A stretch of 25,591 nucleotides of DNA from positions 1 to 25,591 of the forward strand of contig JAIFWG010000004.1 of the NCBI GenBank assembly GCA_019662005.1. The letters run 5' to 3'. The DNA comes from Candidatus Parcubacteria bacterium (GTDB lineage Bacteria; Patescibacteriota; Minisyncoccia; 2-02-FULL-40-12; GWA2-44-9). The position numbers and the translations under genes were made by a program. The notes under the pieces were generated by a model, which was not told the origin of the DNA, made no database searches, and saw only the letters and a list, made by a program, of their open reading frames with translations. Positions 7,305-14,583 of the stretch are shown here, in pieces (within the stretch, counting starts at the first letter, position 1; the number at the start of each line of letters is the position of its first letter).

Positions 7305-9450
7305 GACTTGGCGAAGGAGAGATTGTTGGGTTTGGTACAAAGTAGTGTTGAACTGCCCATTCCCAATTATTAAACAAAGAATCATTGAAAGGATCAGAAG
7401 GAAACGGTCCAAGAGGATTTTCTCTATTCACATAGTACAAGATGGTGTGATATTGGGGCATGCCTCCGTCAGGAGTGTAGGTATAATTGCCATCAAGCAT
7501 AATCTTTGAAGAAGAAACAGGATCTGGCTTTTGAAATGTCTCAAATGGAATTGTTGCGATCGCTCGGCGCATAAATTCATTCCACATAGGTCCAGAAGCG
7601 CTTATACCAGCACCTTCCTTGGTCATAGGGGTGTTATCGTTATTGCCAGTCCAAACAACTGTTGAAAGCGAAGGGGTGTAACCCGCAACCCAAGCATCTC
7701 GGTTTTCTTGAGTAGTACCAGTTTTAGCAGCTACTTCTCGTCCAGGAATATATAAAGAACTATTATATCCAAACACTCCAGCTCGAGCTGAGTTGTCTGA
7801 AAGCACACTATTCATAAGTCGAGCTACTTGAGCAGGGATTGCTCGTTCTGATTGATCTTCTTGCTGTTCAAGGATATTTCCGTTTGCATCCTCAACTTTC
7901 ATAATAAAATTCCAAGGATTTCGTACACCATCGTTTGCGAATACTCCATAGGCAGATGCCAAATCCACAGGATGAACTTCGGCACCGCCTAATACTAAAG
8001 ATAATCCATACCTATCTGGATCTGTGAGAGTGGTGATTCCCATTTTTTGTGCAAATAGAATTGTTTTTTGAACCCCTGCAAGGTATAGAACCTTAACTGA
8101 AGGCACGTTTAGTGATTGGTCTAAGGCCTGACGCAAAGTTACTGGTCCTCGATATCTTCCGTCATAGTTTTGTGGATGATAGCAATCTAAACCATAACGA
8201 TCTTTTGTTTGTAAGGCATCCGGAGAGCAATACGGATTAAATTCTGTTCTTAAATCAAACAGAACAGTTGAGTCAGGATATCCTTGGCTCAAAAGGGTTG
8301 CATAAGCAAAAGGTTTAAAAGATGATCCTGGTTGTCGATTTGCTGTAACGACATTAAAGTTTCCTTGATTTGATACGTCAAAATAATCACTTGATCCAAC
8401 TAATGCTCGAATACCTCCATCTTTAGGATTAACCGATACTAGTGCGGCATTGGTGGCTTTGTATCTTTCTTTATTTATTTTTGAATATTTAGCTACAACC
8501 TCTTCGGCTATTTCTTGATAATTAGCATCAAGGGTTGTTGTGACTTTCAATCCTCCATTTTCTGCTACATCTTCTCCATATTTTTTTACTAAGTAGTCCT
8601 TAACCATAAACACAAAGTGGGGAGCGATAAGTTTATCAAGAGTTGGTCTAAAGACAATTTTTTCTGATTTGGCTTGGTCGTATTGCTCAGGAGTTATAAA
8701 TCCAAGATCTTTCATTCTGCCAAGAATTAAATTCTTTCTACTCATAAGATCATCGGTATGGTGGCCGTAAGGAGAGTAGTAACTAGGTGCTCTCAACACT
8801 GAAGCAATAATTGCAGACTCGCTTAAAGATAGTTCAGAAGTGTTCTTTCCAAAGAAAGTTTTACTGGCTGATTCGACGCCATAGACGTTTGATCCCAAAG
8901 GAATTTCGTTTAAATACATCCAAAGTATTTGGTCTTTAGAAAATCGGCGTTCAATTTCTATTGATAAAATAAGTTCTTTAATTTTTCGAGTCGGAGTTTT
9001 TTGTTGACCCAAAAGAGCATTCTTTACCAACTGTTGAGTAATAGTAGAACCGCCTTCACTTAAATTAAGGCCTGTTATATCGCGATAAAAAGCTCGCATG
9101 ATACCTTTGAGGTCTATGCCTTTGTGTTTATAGAAACTAGAGTCCTCGGCACTGATAACCGCGTTTTTTAAAGAAGCGGGAATATCTTCCCAGGGCACCA
9201 CAGTTCTTTTTTCTTCTCCGTGGATGTCATAGAGCAACACATCTCCAGTACGATCAAAGATTTTTGTTGACTCACTTATTTTTCGAAGAGCAATTGATTC
9301 TGGATCAGGTAGAGTACGAGACAAATAAATAAACAAACTGAAAAAGGCAATAGAGCCCAAGACAATGAGCCATAAAAACAACATGCCTACTTGTTTGAGA
9401 GTGGGCTTTCGGAGATAGGGTCGGATTAACGCCTTAAGACGTCGTATCAT
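7294..9450 (-). CDS. class A penicillin-binding protein (GT51 transglycosylase + transpeptidase)
   Basis: A 718-residue bifunctional peptidoglycan synthase (PBP1a/PonA type). A short basic cytoplasmic N-terminus precedes one membrane anchor at about 21-45. The GT51 domain shows the catalytic glutamate in AVISAEDSSFYKHKGID (about 97-113) and GGSTITQQLVKN (about 133-144). The transpeptidase domain has SSFK with catalytic serine near 376, SLN at 446-448 and KTGTT at 576-580. The C-terminus ends in a short S/P-rich tail (NPTISPSPSPTL). Size and motif order are normal. A complete active site implies that the cell makes its own crosslinked peptidoglycan. It is divergent from tyrS with a 70-bp shared promoter region. 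Confidence 0.96.
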   Translation of the reverse strand: MIRRLKALIRPYLRKPTLKQVGMLFLWLIVLGSIAFFSLFIYLSRTLPDPESIALRKISESTKIFDRTGDVLLYDIHGEEKRTVVPWEDIPASLKNAVISAEDSSFYKHKGIDLKGIMRAFYRDITGLNLSEGGSTITQQLVKNALLGQQKTPTRKIKELILSIEIERRFSKDQILWMYLNEIPLGSNVYGVESASKTFFGKNTSELSLSESAIIASVLRAPSYYSPYGHHTDDLMSRKNLILGRMKDLGFITPEQYDQAKSEKIVFRPTLDKLIAPHFVFMVKDYLVKKYGEDVAENGGLKVTTTLDANYQEIAEEVVAKYSKINKERYKATNAALVSVNPKDGGIRALVGSSDYFDVSNQGNFNVVTANRQPGSSFKPFAYATLLSQGYPDSTVLFDLRTEFNPYCSPDALQTKDRYGLDCYHPQNYDGRYRGPVTLRQALDQSLNVPSVKVLYLAGVQKTILFAQKMGITTLTDPDRYGLSLVLGGAEVHPVDLASAYGVFANDGVRNPWNFIMKVEDANGNILEQQEDQSERAIPAQVARLMNSVLSDNSARAGVFGYNSSLYIPGREVAAKTGTTQENRDAWVAGYTPSLSTVVWTGNNDNTPMTKEGAGISASGPMWNEFMRRAIATIPFETFQKPDPVSSSKIMLDGNYTYTPDGGMPQYHTILYYVNRENPLGPFPSDPFNDSLFNNWEWAVQHYFVPNPTISPSPSPTL

Positions 9451-9481
9451 GTCTATCTATCATGCCATAAAATGTGTGTAT

Positions 9482-9509
9482 TTACAAGGCGTTATAGACA
9501 AGATATGAT
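9482..9509 (+). promoter_or_regulatory. tyrS promoter
   Basis: TTACAA at 9482-9487 and TATGAT at 9504-9509 with a 16-bp spacer. The predicted transcription start (about 9516) leaves a leader of only about five bases before the tyrS ATG at 9521, and no Shine-Dalgarno sequence is present. Confidence 0.6.
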
Positions 9510-9520
9510 TTAAATACTTT

Positions 9521-10726
9521 ATGTTTGGTCCAAAACTTCAAAAACTTAATATTGTTGAATCTGCTATTAAAGAAGTGCTTGAACGCAGATTAGAACCAGA
9601 AGGTATATTTCCTAACAAGGAAGAGGTAATCAAGCGATTTCAAAGCGGCGAGAGGCTGCGAGTTTATTTAGGCATTGATCCTACTGGGCCAGAAATCCAT
9701 TTAGGCCACACCATACCGTTGTTATTTCTAAAACAGTTGTGGGAACTTGGACACATGCCGGTTATTGTAATTGGTGACTTTACTGCGCGCATAGGCGACC
9801 CAAGCGGTAAAGATAATGCTCGGAAACCTCTGTCTGAGGAAGAAATAAAAAATAATATGGGAACATATTTAACTCAGTTATATAAAATTCTTCCTAAAGG
9901 ATCTTTTGAACTTAATTATAATAGTTCTTGGTTAGAAAAATTAAATTTTGCTGATGTTATCAAGCTTGCAAGTCATTCTACTGTCCAACAGATGATCCAA
10001 CGGGATATGTTTCAAGAACGGTTAAAAGCAGAACGTCCTATTGGGGTCCATGAATTTTTGTACCCTCTAATGCAAGGGTATGACTCTGTGGCAATGGAAA
10101 TTGATGGGGAAGTAGGTGGTAATGACCAGACTTTTAATATGTTGGTAGGAAGAGATCTGGAACATAAATTACTCAACAAAGATAAACTTGTTTTTGCTAC
10201 GCGATTACTTGTAAGTTCGAGCGGAAAAAAGATGAGCAAGTCTGAGGGGTCTTTAATTGCGCTAAATGACAACCCTCAAGATATCTTTGGTAAAACCATG
10301 GCTTCTATCCCTGACGAAATGATCAAATCTATATTTGAGCTCTGCACTGAAAAACCCATAGGCTGGATTAATGAGAATTCTGGTCCAATGAGCCAAAACC
10401 CTTATGAATGGAAAAAGAAATTGGCCTTTGAGTTGGTAGCGATGTATCACAATGAAAACGAAGCCCAAAAAGCTGCCCAGGAATTTGAAAAAGTATTCTC
10501 AAAAAAAGAACTTCCGGAAGAGATTCAAGAATTCGCCGGAAATGGCATGGAGATAATAGACATAATTACTAGTTCGGGAATGGTTGAGTCTCGATCTGAA
10601 GCTAAGAGACTACTGGAACAAGGTGGAGTGAAAGTAAATCAAGAAACAGTAAAAGATTGGATGTTTAAACCAAATCAAGGTGATATTGTTCAAGTCGGTC
10701 CTCGCAAATTCGTCAAAATAAAATAA
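9521..10726 (+). CDS. tyrS: tyrosyl-tRNA synthetase
   Basis: A 401-residue class I synthetase that charges tRNA-Tyr. The ATP-binding HIGH motif appears as HLGH at 60-63 within GIDPTGPEIHLGHTIPLLFL. The KMSKS motif is exact at 237-241 (SGKKMSKSEGS), with GGNDQTFNMLVGR upstream. A C-terminal S4 RNA-binding domain (about 340-401: VESRSEAKRLLEQGGVKVNQE) is intact. The form resembles the TyrZ-type bacterial enzyme, with HLGH and KMSKS, rather than the E. coli type. It ends shortly before a strong palindromic terminator and is a single-gene unit with its own promoter. Confidence 0.97.
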   Translation: MFGPKLQKLNIVESAIKEVLERRLEPEGIFPNKEEVIKRFQSGERLRVYLGIDPTGPEIHLGHTIPLLFLKQLWELGHMPVIVIGDFTARIGDPSGKDNARKPLSEEEIKNNMGTYLTQLYKILPKGSFELNYNSSWLEKLNFADVIKLASHSTVQQMIQRDMFQERLKAERPIGVHEFLYPLMQGYDSVAMEIDGEVGGNDQTFNMLVGRDLEHKLLNKDKLVFATRLLVSSSGKKMSKSEGSLIALNDNPQDIFGKTMASIPDEMIKSIFELCTEKPIGWINENSGPMSQNPYEWKKKLAFELVAMYHNENEAQKAAQEFEKVFSKKELPEEIQEFAGNGMEIIDIITSSGMVESRSEAKRLLEQGGVKVNQETVKDWMFKPNQGDIVQVGPRKFVKIK

Positions 10727-10729
10727 ACA

Positions 10730-10755
10730 ACAGACCCGCCGTACGGCGGGTCTGT
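10730..10755. terminator. bidirectional terminator after tyrS
   Basis: A perfect 26-bp palindrome (ACAGACCCGCCGT and its complement). It separates tyrS from the convergent small acidic gene. The stem carries the CCCGC/GCGGG core seen in other terminators of this window. T-runs are weak on both sides, so efficiency is uncertain. Confidence 0.8.
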
Positions 10756-10764
10756 CTTGAGAGA

Positions 10765-10965
10765 CTACAGTTCCATTTCCTCTTCTTCCTCATTTGGATC
10801 ATCTTCATCATCTTCTTCGTCCTCTTCCCAGTCTTCTTTTGGCTCTTCTCCATCTGACTGCTCCTCTTTTTTTGCTAACCTGCTAACAATCTCATCTTCC
10901 AAAAATGCATACTGTAGACGCATACGTATGAAATCTTTCTTGGCCGTTAACTTCCCAGCGGGCAA
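10765..10965 (-). CDS. small acidic hypothetical protein downstream of ruvC
   Basis: A possible 66-residue protein. The first half has mixed charge and looks helical (KDFIRMRLQYAFLEDEIVSRLAKKEE). The second half is almost entirely Asp and Glu with a few Pro and Trp. The frame opens with TTG right after a stop. An internal ATG at 10923-10921 (MRLQYAF...) gives a 52-residue alternative, and neither has a clear Shine-Dalgarno sequence. It lies 19 nt after the ruvC stop and ends just before a terminator, so it would be the last gene of the ruvB-ruvC operon. The opposite frame reads as poly-serine and is taken as a shadow. I do not recognise a family; acidic tails often serve in protein binding or DNA mimicry, but nothing here shows that. 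Confidence 0.5.
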   Translation of the reverse strand: MPAGKLTAKKDFIRMRLQYAFLEDEIVSRLAKKEEQSDGEEPKEDWEEDEEDDEDDPNEEEEEMEL

Positions 10966-10984
10966 TCAACGACAAAATAAGATT

Positions 10985-11467
10985 CTACAATAATATATTA
11001 GGGAGTATATTATGTGCGCAACAAATTGCAATAGCGAGGGCGTCCGCCGCGTCATCTGGTTTAATTTCCTCTTTAATATTCAGCAAAAGCTTTACCATTC
11101 TTTGGACCTGATGTTTTTCCGCTTTGCCATAACCGCTGATAGATTGTTTAACCTGAAGAGGCGTTAATTCTTTAATTGGTAGGCCATGGCGACTAAGCGT
11201 CAGCAATAGAACTCCGCGCATTTCACTTACACTCATTGCTGTTTTTTGGTTTTTAGTAAAAAACAGCTTCTCAATACCCGCACAGTCAGGTTTATATTTT
11301 TCTATTATAGCTGTTAAGTTTTTTTCTGTGTCTTTAAAGTCGCTTAATTTATCTCGTCCTAAATTTTCTATAATCCCATAGGCAATAGGGGTTAATCGAT
11401 TGCCTGAATACTCAACAACACCATATCCGATGCGGGTTGTCCCAGGGTCGATTCCAAGAGCAATCAT
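10985..11467 (-). CDS. ruvC: Holliday junction resolvase RuvC
   Basis: A 160-residue crossover junction endonuclease that cleaves four-way DNA junctions symmetrically. The N-terminal MIALGIDPGTTRIGYGVVE carries catalytic D7, E66 sits in AGIEKLFF, and the C-terminal KPDDAADALAIAICC contains D139 and D142, completing the four-acid RNase H-fold active site. The start overlaps the ruvB stop in ATGA (11467-11464). No ruvA is visible in the window, so the branch-migration partner must be elsewhere. Confidence 0.96.
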   Translation of the reverse strand: MIALGIDPGTTRIGYGVVEYSGNRLTPIAYGIIENLGRDKLSDFKDTEKNLTAIIEKYKPDCAGIEKLFFTKNQKTAMSVSEMRGVLLLTLSRHGLPIKELTPLQVKQSISGYGKAEKHQVQRMVKLLLNIKEEIKPDDAADALAIAICCAHNILPNILL

Positions 11468-12480
11468 AGAAGAGTATTACGAGGAGGGATGACTTTCAAG
11501 TGCTCATATCCAAAAGGAGTAACAACTCGACCTTTAGAAGTTCTGGCTAATAGCCCAAGCTGCATTAGATATGGCTCATAGACCTCTTCTACTGTAGCTT
11601 CTTCTTCAGAAATTGCAGCAGCAATGGTTTTTAGTCCGACTGGTCCGCCGTCAAACTTATCAATGATAGTTTTTAAAATTTTTCGGTCTGTGTCTTCTAA
11701 ACCCTTATCATCTATCTCGAGCATAGAAAGGGCTTGGCTCGCTAGTGTGCCTGTGATCTCTGATCCGCTATGTACTTGAGCGAAGTCTCTGATCCGCTTG
11801 AGTAGGCGGTTGGCGACGCGTGGTGTTGATCGTGAAGCTAATGCCAGCACGTTTAGGGCTTCGGGAGTAATCGTAACATTAAGCAATTCGGCTGATCGCT
11901 TGATAATCTTTTCTATTTCTCCGGGTGTATAAAAATCTAAACGGAAACTTACGCCAAAACGAGATCTAAAAGGAGCTGATAGTAGCGAGATCTTCGTGGT
12001 GGCAGCAATGAGAGTAAAACGAGGCAGGTCTATTTGGAGTGTTTTTGCGCTATTGCCCTTACCAATAACAATATCTAACTTAAAGTTTTCCATTGCTGGA
12101 TAGATAACCTCTTCTACATTGTGATTTAAACGATGAACTTCATCAATAAAAAGCACATCTCCATCAGAAAGCCCCGTAAGGATAGACCCAACATCGCCAG
12201 CTTTCTCTAAAGCTGTTCCAGAAGTGATCTTAATATTGGCATTTAGCTCCTTAGCTACAAGATAGGCGAGGGTTGTCTTTCCCAAGCCCGAAGGGCCATG
12301 AAAAAGCAAATGTTCAATGGGCTCATTACGTTTTTGGGCAGCACCAATCATGATGTCTAGATTGGCCTTAATTTTCTCTTGGCCGATGTATTCATCAAAT
12401 GTTCTTGGGCGCAAAGCCTGATCAAGAACTTGATCATCTAAAATCGTTTTTGGGGCCATTAATGAGGGCTTGACATCCAT
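11464..12480 (-). CDS. ruvB: Holliday junction branch-migration helicase RuvB
   Basis: A 338-residue AAA+ motor that drives branch migration with RuvA. It has the N-terminal LRPRTFDEYIGQEKIK, Walker A GPSGLGKTT at 62-70, Walker B VLFIDEVHRL at 109-118 and the sensor and arginine-finger region APFRSRFGVSFRLDFY. The C-terminal winged helix is GLLARTSKGRVVTPFGYEHL. Length is normal. Translation is coupled to ruvC through ATGA. The first codons overlap a consensus promoter on the opposite strand (12470-12498) that faces the intergenic RNA. Confidence 0.97.
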   Translation of the reverse strand: MDVKPSLMAPKTILDDQVLDQALRPRTFDEYIGQEKIKANLDIMIGAAQKRNEPIEHLLFHGPSGLGKTTLAYLVAKELNANIKITSGTALEKAGDVGSILTGLSDGDVLFIDEVHRLNHNVEEVIYPAMENFKLDIVIGKGNSAKTLQIDLPRFTLIAATTKISLLSAPFRSRFGVSFRLDFYTPGEIEKIIKRSAELLNVTITPEALNVLALASRSTPRVANRLLKRIRDFAQVHSGSEITGTLASQALSMLEIDDKGLEDTDRKILKTIIDKFDGGPVGLKTIAAAISEEEATVEEVYEPYLMQLGLLARTSKGRVVTPFGYEHLKVIPPRNTLL

Positions 12481-12498
12481 GCTTCTTTAAATTAAAAT
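12470..12498 (+). promoter_or_regulatory. sigma70-type promoter for intergenic RNA
   Basis: A perfect -35 TTGACA (12470-12475) and -10 TAAAAT (12493-12498) with the ideal 17-bp spacer, on the plus strand. It overlaps the first codons of the minus-strand ruvB and points away from it into the ruvB-pilB spacer. The predicted start is near 12505. The gene to the right (pilB) is on the opposite strand, so the only product is the noncoding transcript. Confidence 0.75.
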
Positions 12499-12504
12499 AT
12501 ACTC

Positions 12505-12706
12505 ACTATTGCGTGGTTTCTGCATATTCTTTAAGAGAACCTTTTTAATCTGTAGGCAATTGGATCAATACTTTAAAACCCTGATCCAATCGGAATATTA
12601 TCAAAGACGGGTAGCTTGGTTTCGACTGCGCTAACCCTCGGAACTATTCTGCCCAGGATTTTTTAAATCCTGGCCCTTGCCTACAGGTTAAAAAGGTTCT
12701 TTTTTT
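12505..12706 (+). ncRNA. structured noncoding RNA between ruvB and pilB, family unknown
   Basis: Positions 12536-12559 and 12677-12700 form a 24-bp closing stem with a single U:G wobble. The wobble pairs in plus-strand RNA but would be a C:A mismatch in the minus-strand transcript, so the plus strand is favoured. Inside are three hairpins: 12560-12567 with 12582-12589 (8 bp), stacked directly on the closing stem; 12609-12615 with 12630-12637 (7 bp, one bulge, with a UUCG-capped extension at 12619-12626); and 12653-12661 with 12665-12673 (9 bp). The two joining segments both start TCGGAA (12590 and 12638), followed by a similar TATT. A T-run follows the closing stem (12700-12706), so it doubles as a terminator. 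Predicted length is about 200 nt with a 30-nt single-stranded 5' tail. I do not recognise 6S, SRP, tmRNA or RNase P RNA. The 5' end position is inferred from the promoter. Confidence 0.7.
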
Positions 12707-14363
12707 ATCCTAAAATACGTTCAATCTCTTCTATCGATGTTACGCCTTCCAGCAGTTTTAAATATGCATCCTGAAGCATTGTAATCATTCCCTGCGATAC
12801 AGCCAAAGCCTGAATGCCAGATATTGAAGGGGAGCTTAAAATCAATCTTTCTAATTCGGGTGTAATAATGAAAGCCTCATAAACTCCTGTTCGTCCTTTA
12901 TATCCAGTGTTGTTACATTCCTTGCATCCAACTGGCCCATAGACTTTTATTGGAAGAGATAGCGAGAGTTTAAAAGTATCTTTAATTGGAGTTAAGAGTT
13001 CTGTAATTTTCTTACTATTTATTTCTTGAAGCTCTTCTTCTTTTTTGCATTGAGGACATAATTTTCTAACCAATCTTTGAGCCATAGCCACATGGATCGC
13101 CGGAGCTATAACTTGAGGATTGATCTTGAGGTCTATAAGTCGAGGAACAGTACCCGCGGAGTCGTTGGTGTGAATAGTCGAAAGTACTAAGTGTCCGGTC
13201 AGAGCGGCTTGCAACGCGATCTCTGCTGTTTCGCCATCTCGAATTTCGCCTACCAAAATAATATCCGGGTCTTGTCGTACAATTGCTCGAAGCCCATTGG
13301 CAAACGTATAACCCTTAGAAGGATCAACTTGGGTTTGGGAAATACCCGTTATGTGATATTCAATTGGATCTTCAATTGTAATAATCTTGCTGCCAGTTGA
13401 GTTTAAATAGTTAACAAAAGCATAGAGCGTGGTTGTTTTGCCTGAACCAGTGGGACCAGTGGTTAAGATGGCACCAATAGGCTTATCGAGCTGAGCTTTA
13501 ACTATTTTGAGCAAGTCTTCACGCATACCCAGATCTTCCAATTTTTGCTTAACGGTTCTTGGATCTAATAATCGCATTACGATTGTTTCTCCGTATTCAC
13601 TTGGAAGCACTGAAACACGAACTTCAATATCTACTTCTTTTAACTTAATCGTGAATCGTCCGTCTTGCGGAGTCTTATGAACATTTAGGCGAAGTTTAGA
13701 TAAAACCTTAATGCGATTAACAATCTTCTCGTAAGAGGACTGGTCTACCTCGGCTACATCATTCAACACACCATCTAAGCGATAGCGAAGGCGTGTCTTG
13801 TGAACTTCTGGTTCAAAGTGGATATCTGATGCGCTGGTCTTAAGAGCGCCTGCGATGAGGATTTCCAGTAATTGGGTGGTCGAAACTCCAGATACTTTGT
13901 TCTTTAAGTCCTCAAGGTTTTTAATCTGTTCCTCAAAGCTTTTGATTTCTTCTTCGCGAATTTCAATAGATCCTACAGTAAAAACGTCAGGAGTCTTTAA
14001 GGATTCATATCGTTTCCAAATCTTAATAAGAGTTGCAGGAGAGGTTATTATAACGTTGAGAGTGTAGCCTCGGCTTTTAAGAGACTCCAGAACAGCTTGG
14101 GCATCTTTAGTATTCGGATCTGTGGTAGCTACGGTAAGCTGTTTTCCATTTTTTAAAATAACAGCCAGATTGGCTCCTCGTGCTGCTTCTTCTGTGATTA
14201 AAACAAGAGCCCCTGCGTCCACTGGAGCAGACTGGAGATCAGAAAAAGGTAATCCGAGCTTTTCTGCAAGTGCTTTGTATTGATCTTCGGACCCACGAGA
14301 ACGAATTTCAGAGAGCTTTTTCTCTAATTCGAGTTCTTTGTTGTTTGGTTGGGTAGTCGCCAT
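12705..14363 (-). CDS. pilB: type IV pilus / type II secretion assembly ATPase PilB/GspE
   Basis: A 552-residue hexameric ATPase that powers pilus extension. An N-terminal MshEN/T2SSE_N-like domain is at about 25-120 (YKALAEKLGLPFSDL...). The N2 domain contains SASDIHFEPE (about 177-186). Walker A GPTGSGKTT is at 303-311, the Asp box ITIEDPIEY near 328-336, Walker B ILVGEIRD near 369-376 and the His box HLVLSTIHTND near 391-401. A zinc-binding loop has C436-x2-C439 and a later GCKECNNTGYKGR. All functional motifs are present. No other pilus genes are in the window. Its last codons overlap the 3' end of the opposing intergenic RNA. Confidence 0.95.
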   Translation of the reverse strand: MATTQPNNKELELEKKLSEIRSRGSEDQYKALAEKLGLPFSDLQSAPVDAGALVLITEEAARGANLAVILKNGKQLTVATTDPNTKDAQAVLESLKSRGYTLNVIITSPATLIKIWKRYESLKTPDVFTVGSIEIREEEIKSFEEQIKNLEDLKNKVSGVSTTQLLEILIAGALKTSASDIHFEPEVHKTRLRYRLDGVLNDVAEVDQSSYEKIVNRIKVLSKLRLNVHKTPQDGRFTIKLKEVDIEVRVSVLPSEYGETIVMRLLDPRTVKQKLEDLGMREDLLKIVKAQLDKPIGAILTTGPTGSGKTTTLYAFVNYLNSTGSKIITIEDPIEYHITGISQTQVDPSKGYTFANGLRAIVRQDPDIILVGEIRDGETAEIALQAALTGHLVLSTIHTNDSAGTVPRLIDLKINPQVIAPAIHVAMAQRLVRKLCPQCKKEEELQEINSKKITELLTPIKDTFKLSLSLPIKVYGPVGCKECNNTGYKGRTGVYEAFIITPELERLILSSPSISGIQALAVSQGMITMLQDAYLKLLEGVTSIEEIERILG

Positions 14364-14370
14364 TATAATA

Positions 14371-14400
14371 ATTGTATCATGGAAAAAATTCCCACGACAA
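14371..14400 (-). promoter_or_regulatory. pilB promoter implying a leaderless transcript
   Basis: Reading the minus strand, TTGTCG (14400-14395) and TACAAT (14376-14371) are separated by 18 bp. The expected start site is at about 14364, next to the first base of the pilB ATG (14363). A leaderless pilB mRNA is therefore plausible; no Shine-Dalgarno sequence is visible. Confidence 0.5.
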
Positions 14401-14454
14401 CGATGTCCGATGCCTCAATCTATCGGACTTAACTGTTTTGTAAATAGCACTTTT

Positions 14455-14463
14455 TGTGGATAA
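14455..14463 (-). promoter_or_regulatory. isolated perfect DnaA box upstream of nusA
   Basis: TGTGGATAA on the plus strand (TTATCCACA on the minus) is a perfect DnaA box, located 11 bases before the predicted nusA -35. A single match could be chance. Confidence 0.35.
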
Positions 14464-14473
14464 GGTTATGCTC

Positions 14474-14502
14474 TTGACTTCTGATCTAGATTTTGATAAT
14501 AT
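14474..14502 (+). promoter_or_regulatory. nusA promoter
   Basis: TTGACT at 14474-14479 and TAATAT at 14497-14502 with a 17-bp spacer. The predicted leader is about 75 nt and contains the hairpin at 14525-14551. Confidence 0.65.
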
Positions 14503-14524
14503 ATAGCTATTGATAGTATCCTAA

Positions 14525-14551
14525 AAGAGATCCGCAGAACGCGGGTCTCTT
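14525..14551 (+). promoter_or_regulatory. hairpin in nusA leader
   Basis: An 11-bp stem AAGAGATCCGC / GCGGGTCTCTT with loop AGAAC. Its one non-Watson-Crick pair is U:G in the plus-strand RNA but C:A in the minus strand, favouring a plus-strand role. No T-run follows (CCGTAAAAC), so it is not a normal terminator. A leader control element, possibly sensed by NusA itself, is conceivable but not shown. Confidence 0.45.
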
Positions 14552-14583
14552 CCGTAAAACAAACAATTAAATAATAAAAAAAC

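Noticed and set aside
10757..10993. Plus-strand frame with long serine runs
   Set aside because: It is the antisense of the Asp/Glu-rich minus-strand frame (GAR codons read as serine-like TCN/TCT), and begins inside the terminator region.
12609..12637. tmRNA 5' end, because TTGGTTTCGACTGCG resembles the tmRNA start
   Set aside because: No tRNA-like 3' part with a T-arm and CCA lies within reach, no tag frame is visible, and the segment sits inside a different closed fold.
12536..12700. A MITE-like insertion with 24-bp terminal inverted repeats
   Set aside because: No target-site duplication flanks the arms, and the promoter, inner hairpins and strand-specific wobble fit an RNA better. It stays an alternative.
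12505..12706. 6S RNA
   Set aside because: Size is similar, but 6S is one long hairpin with a central bubble, while this has three hairpins inside a closing stem.
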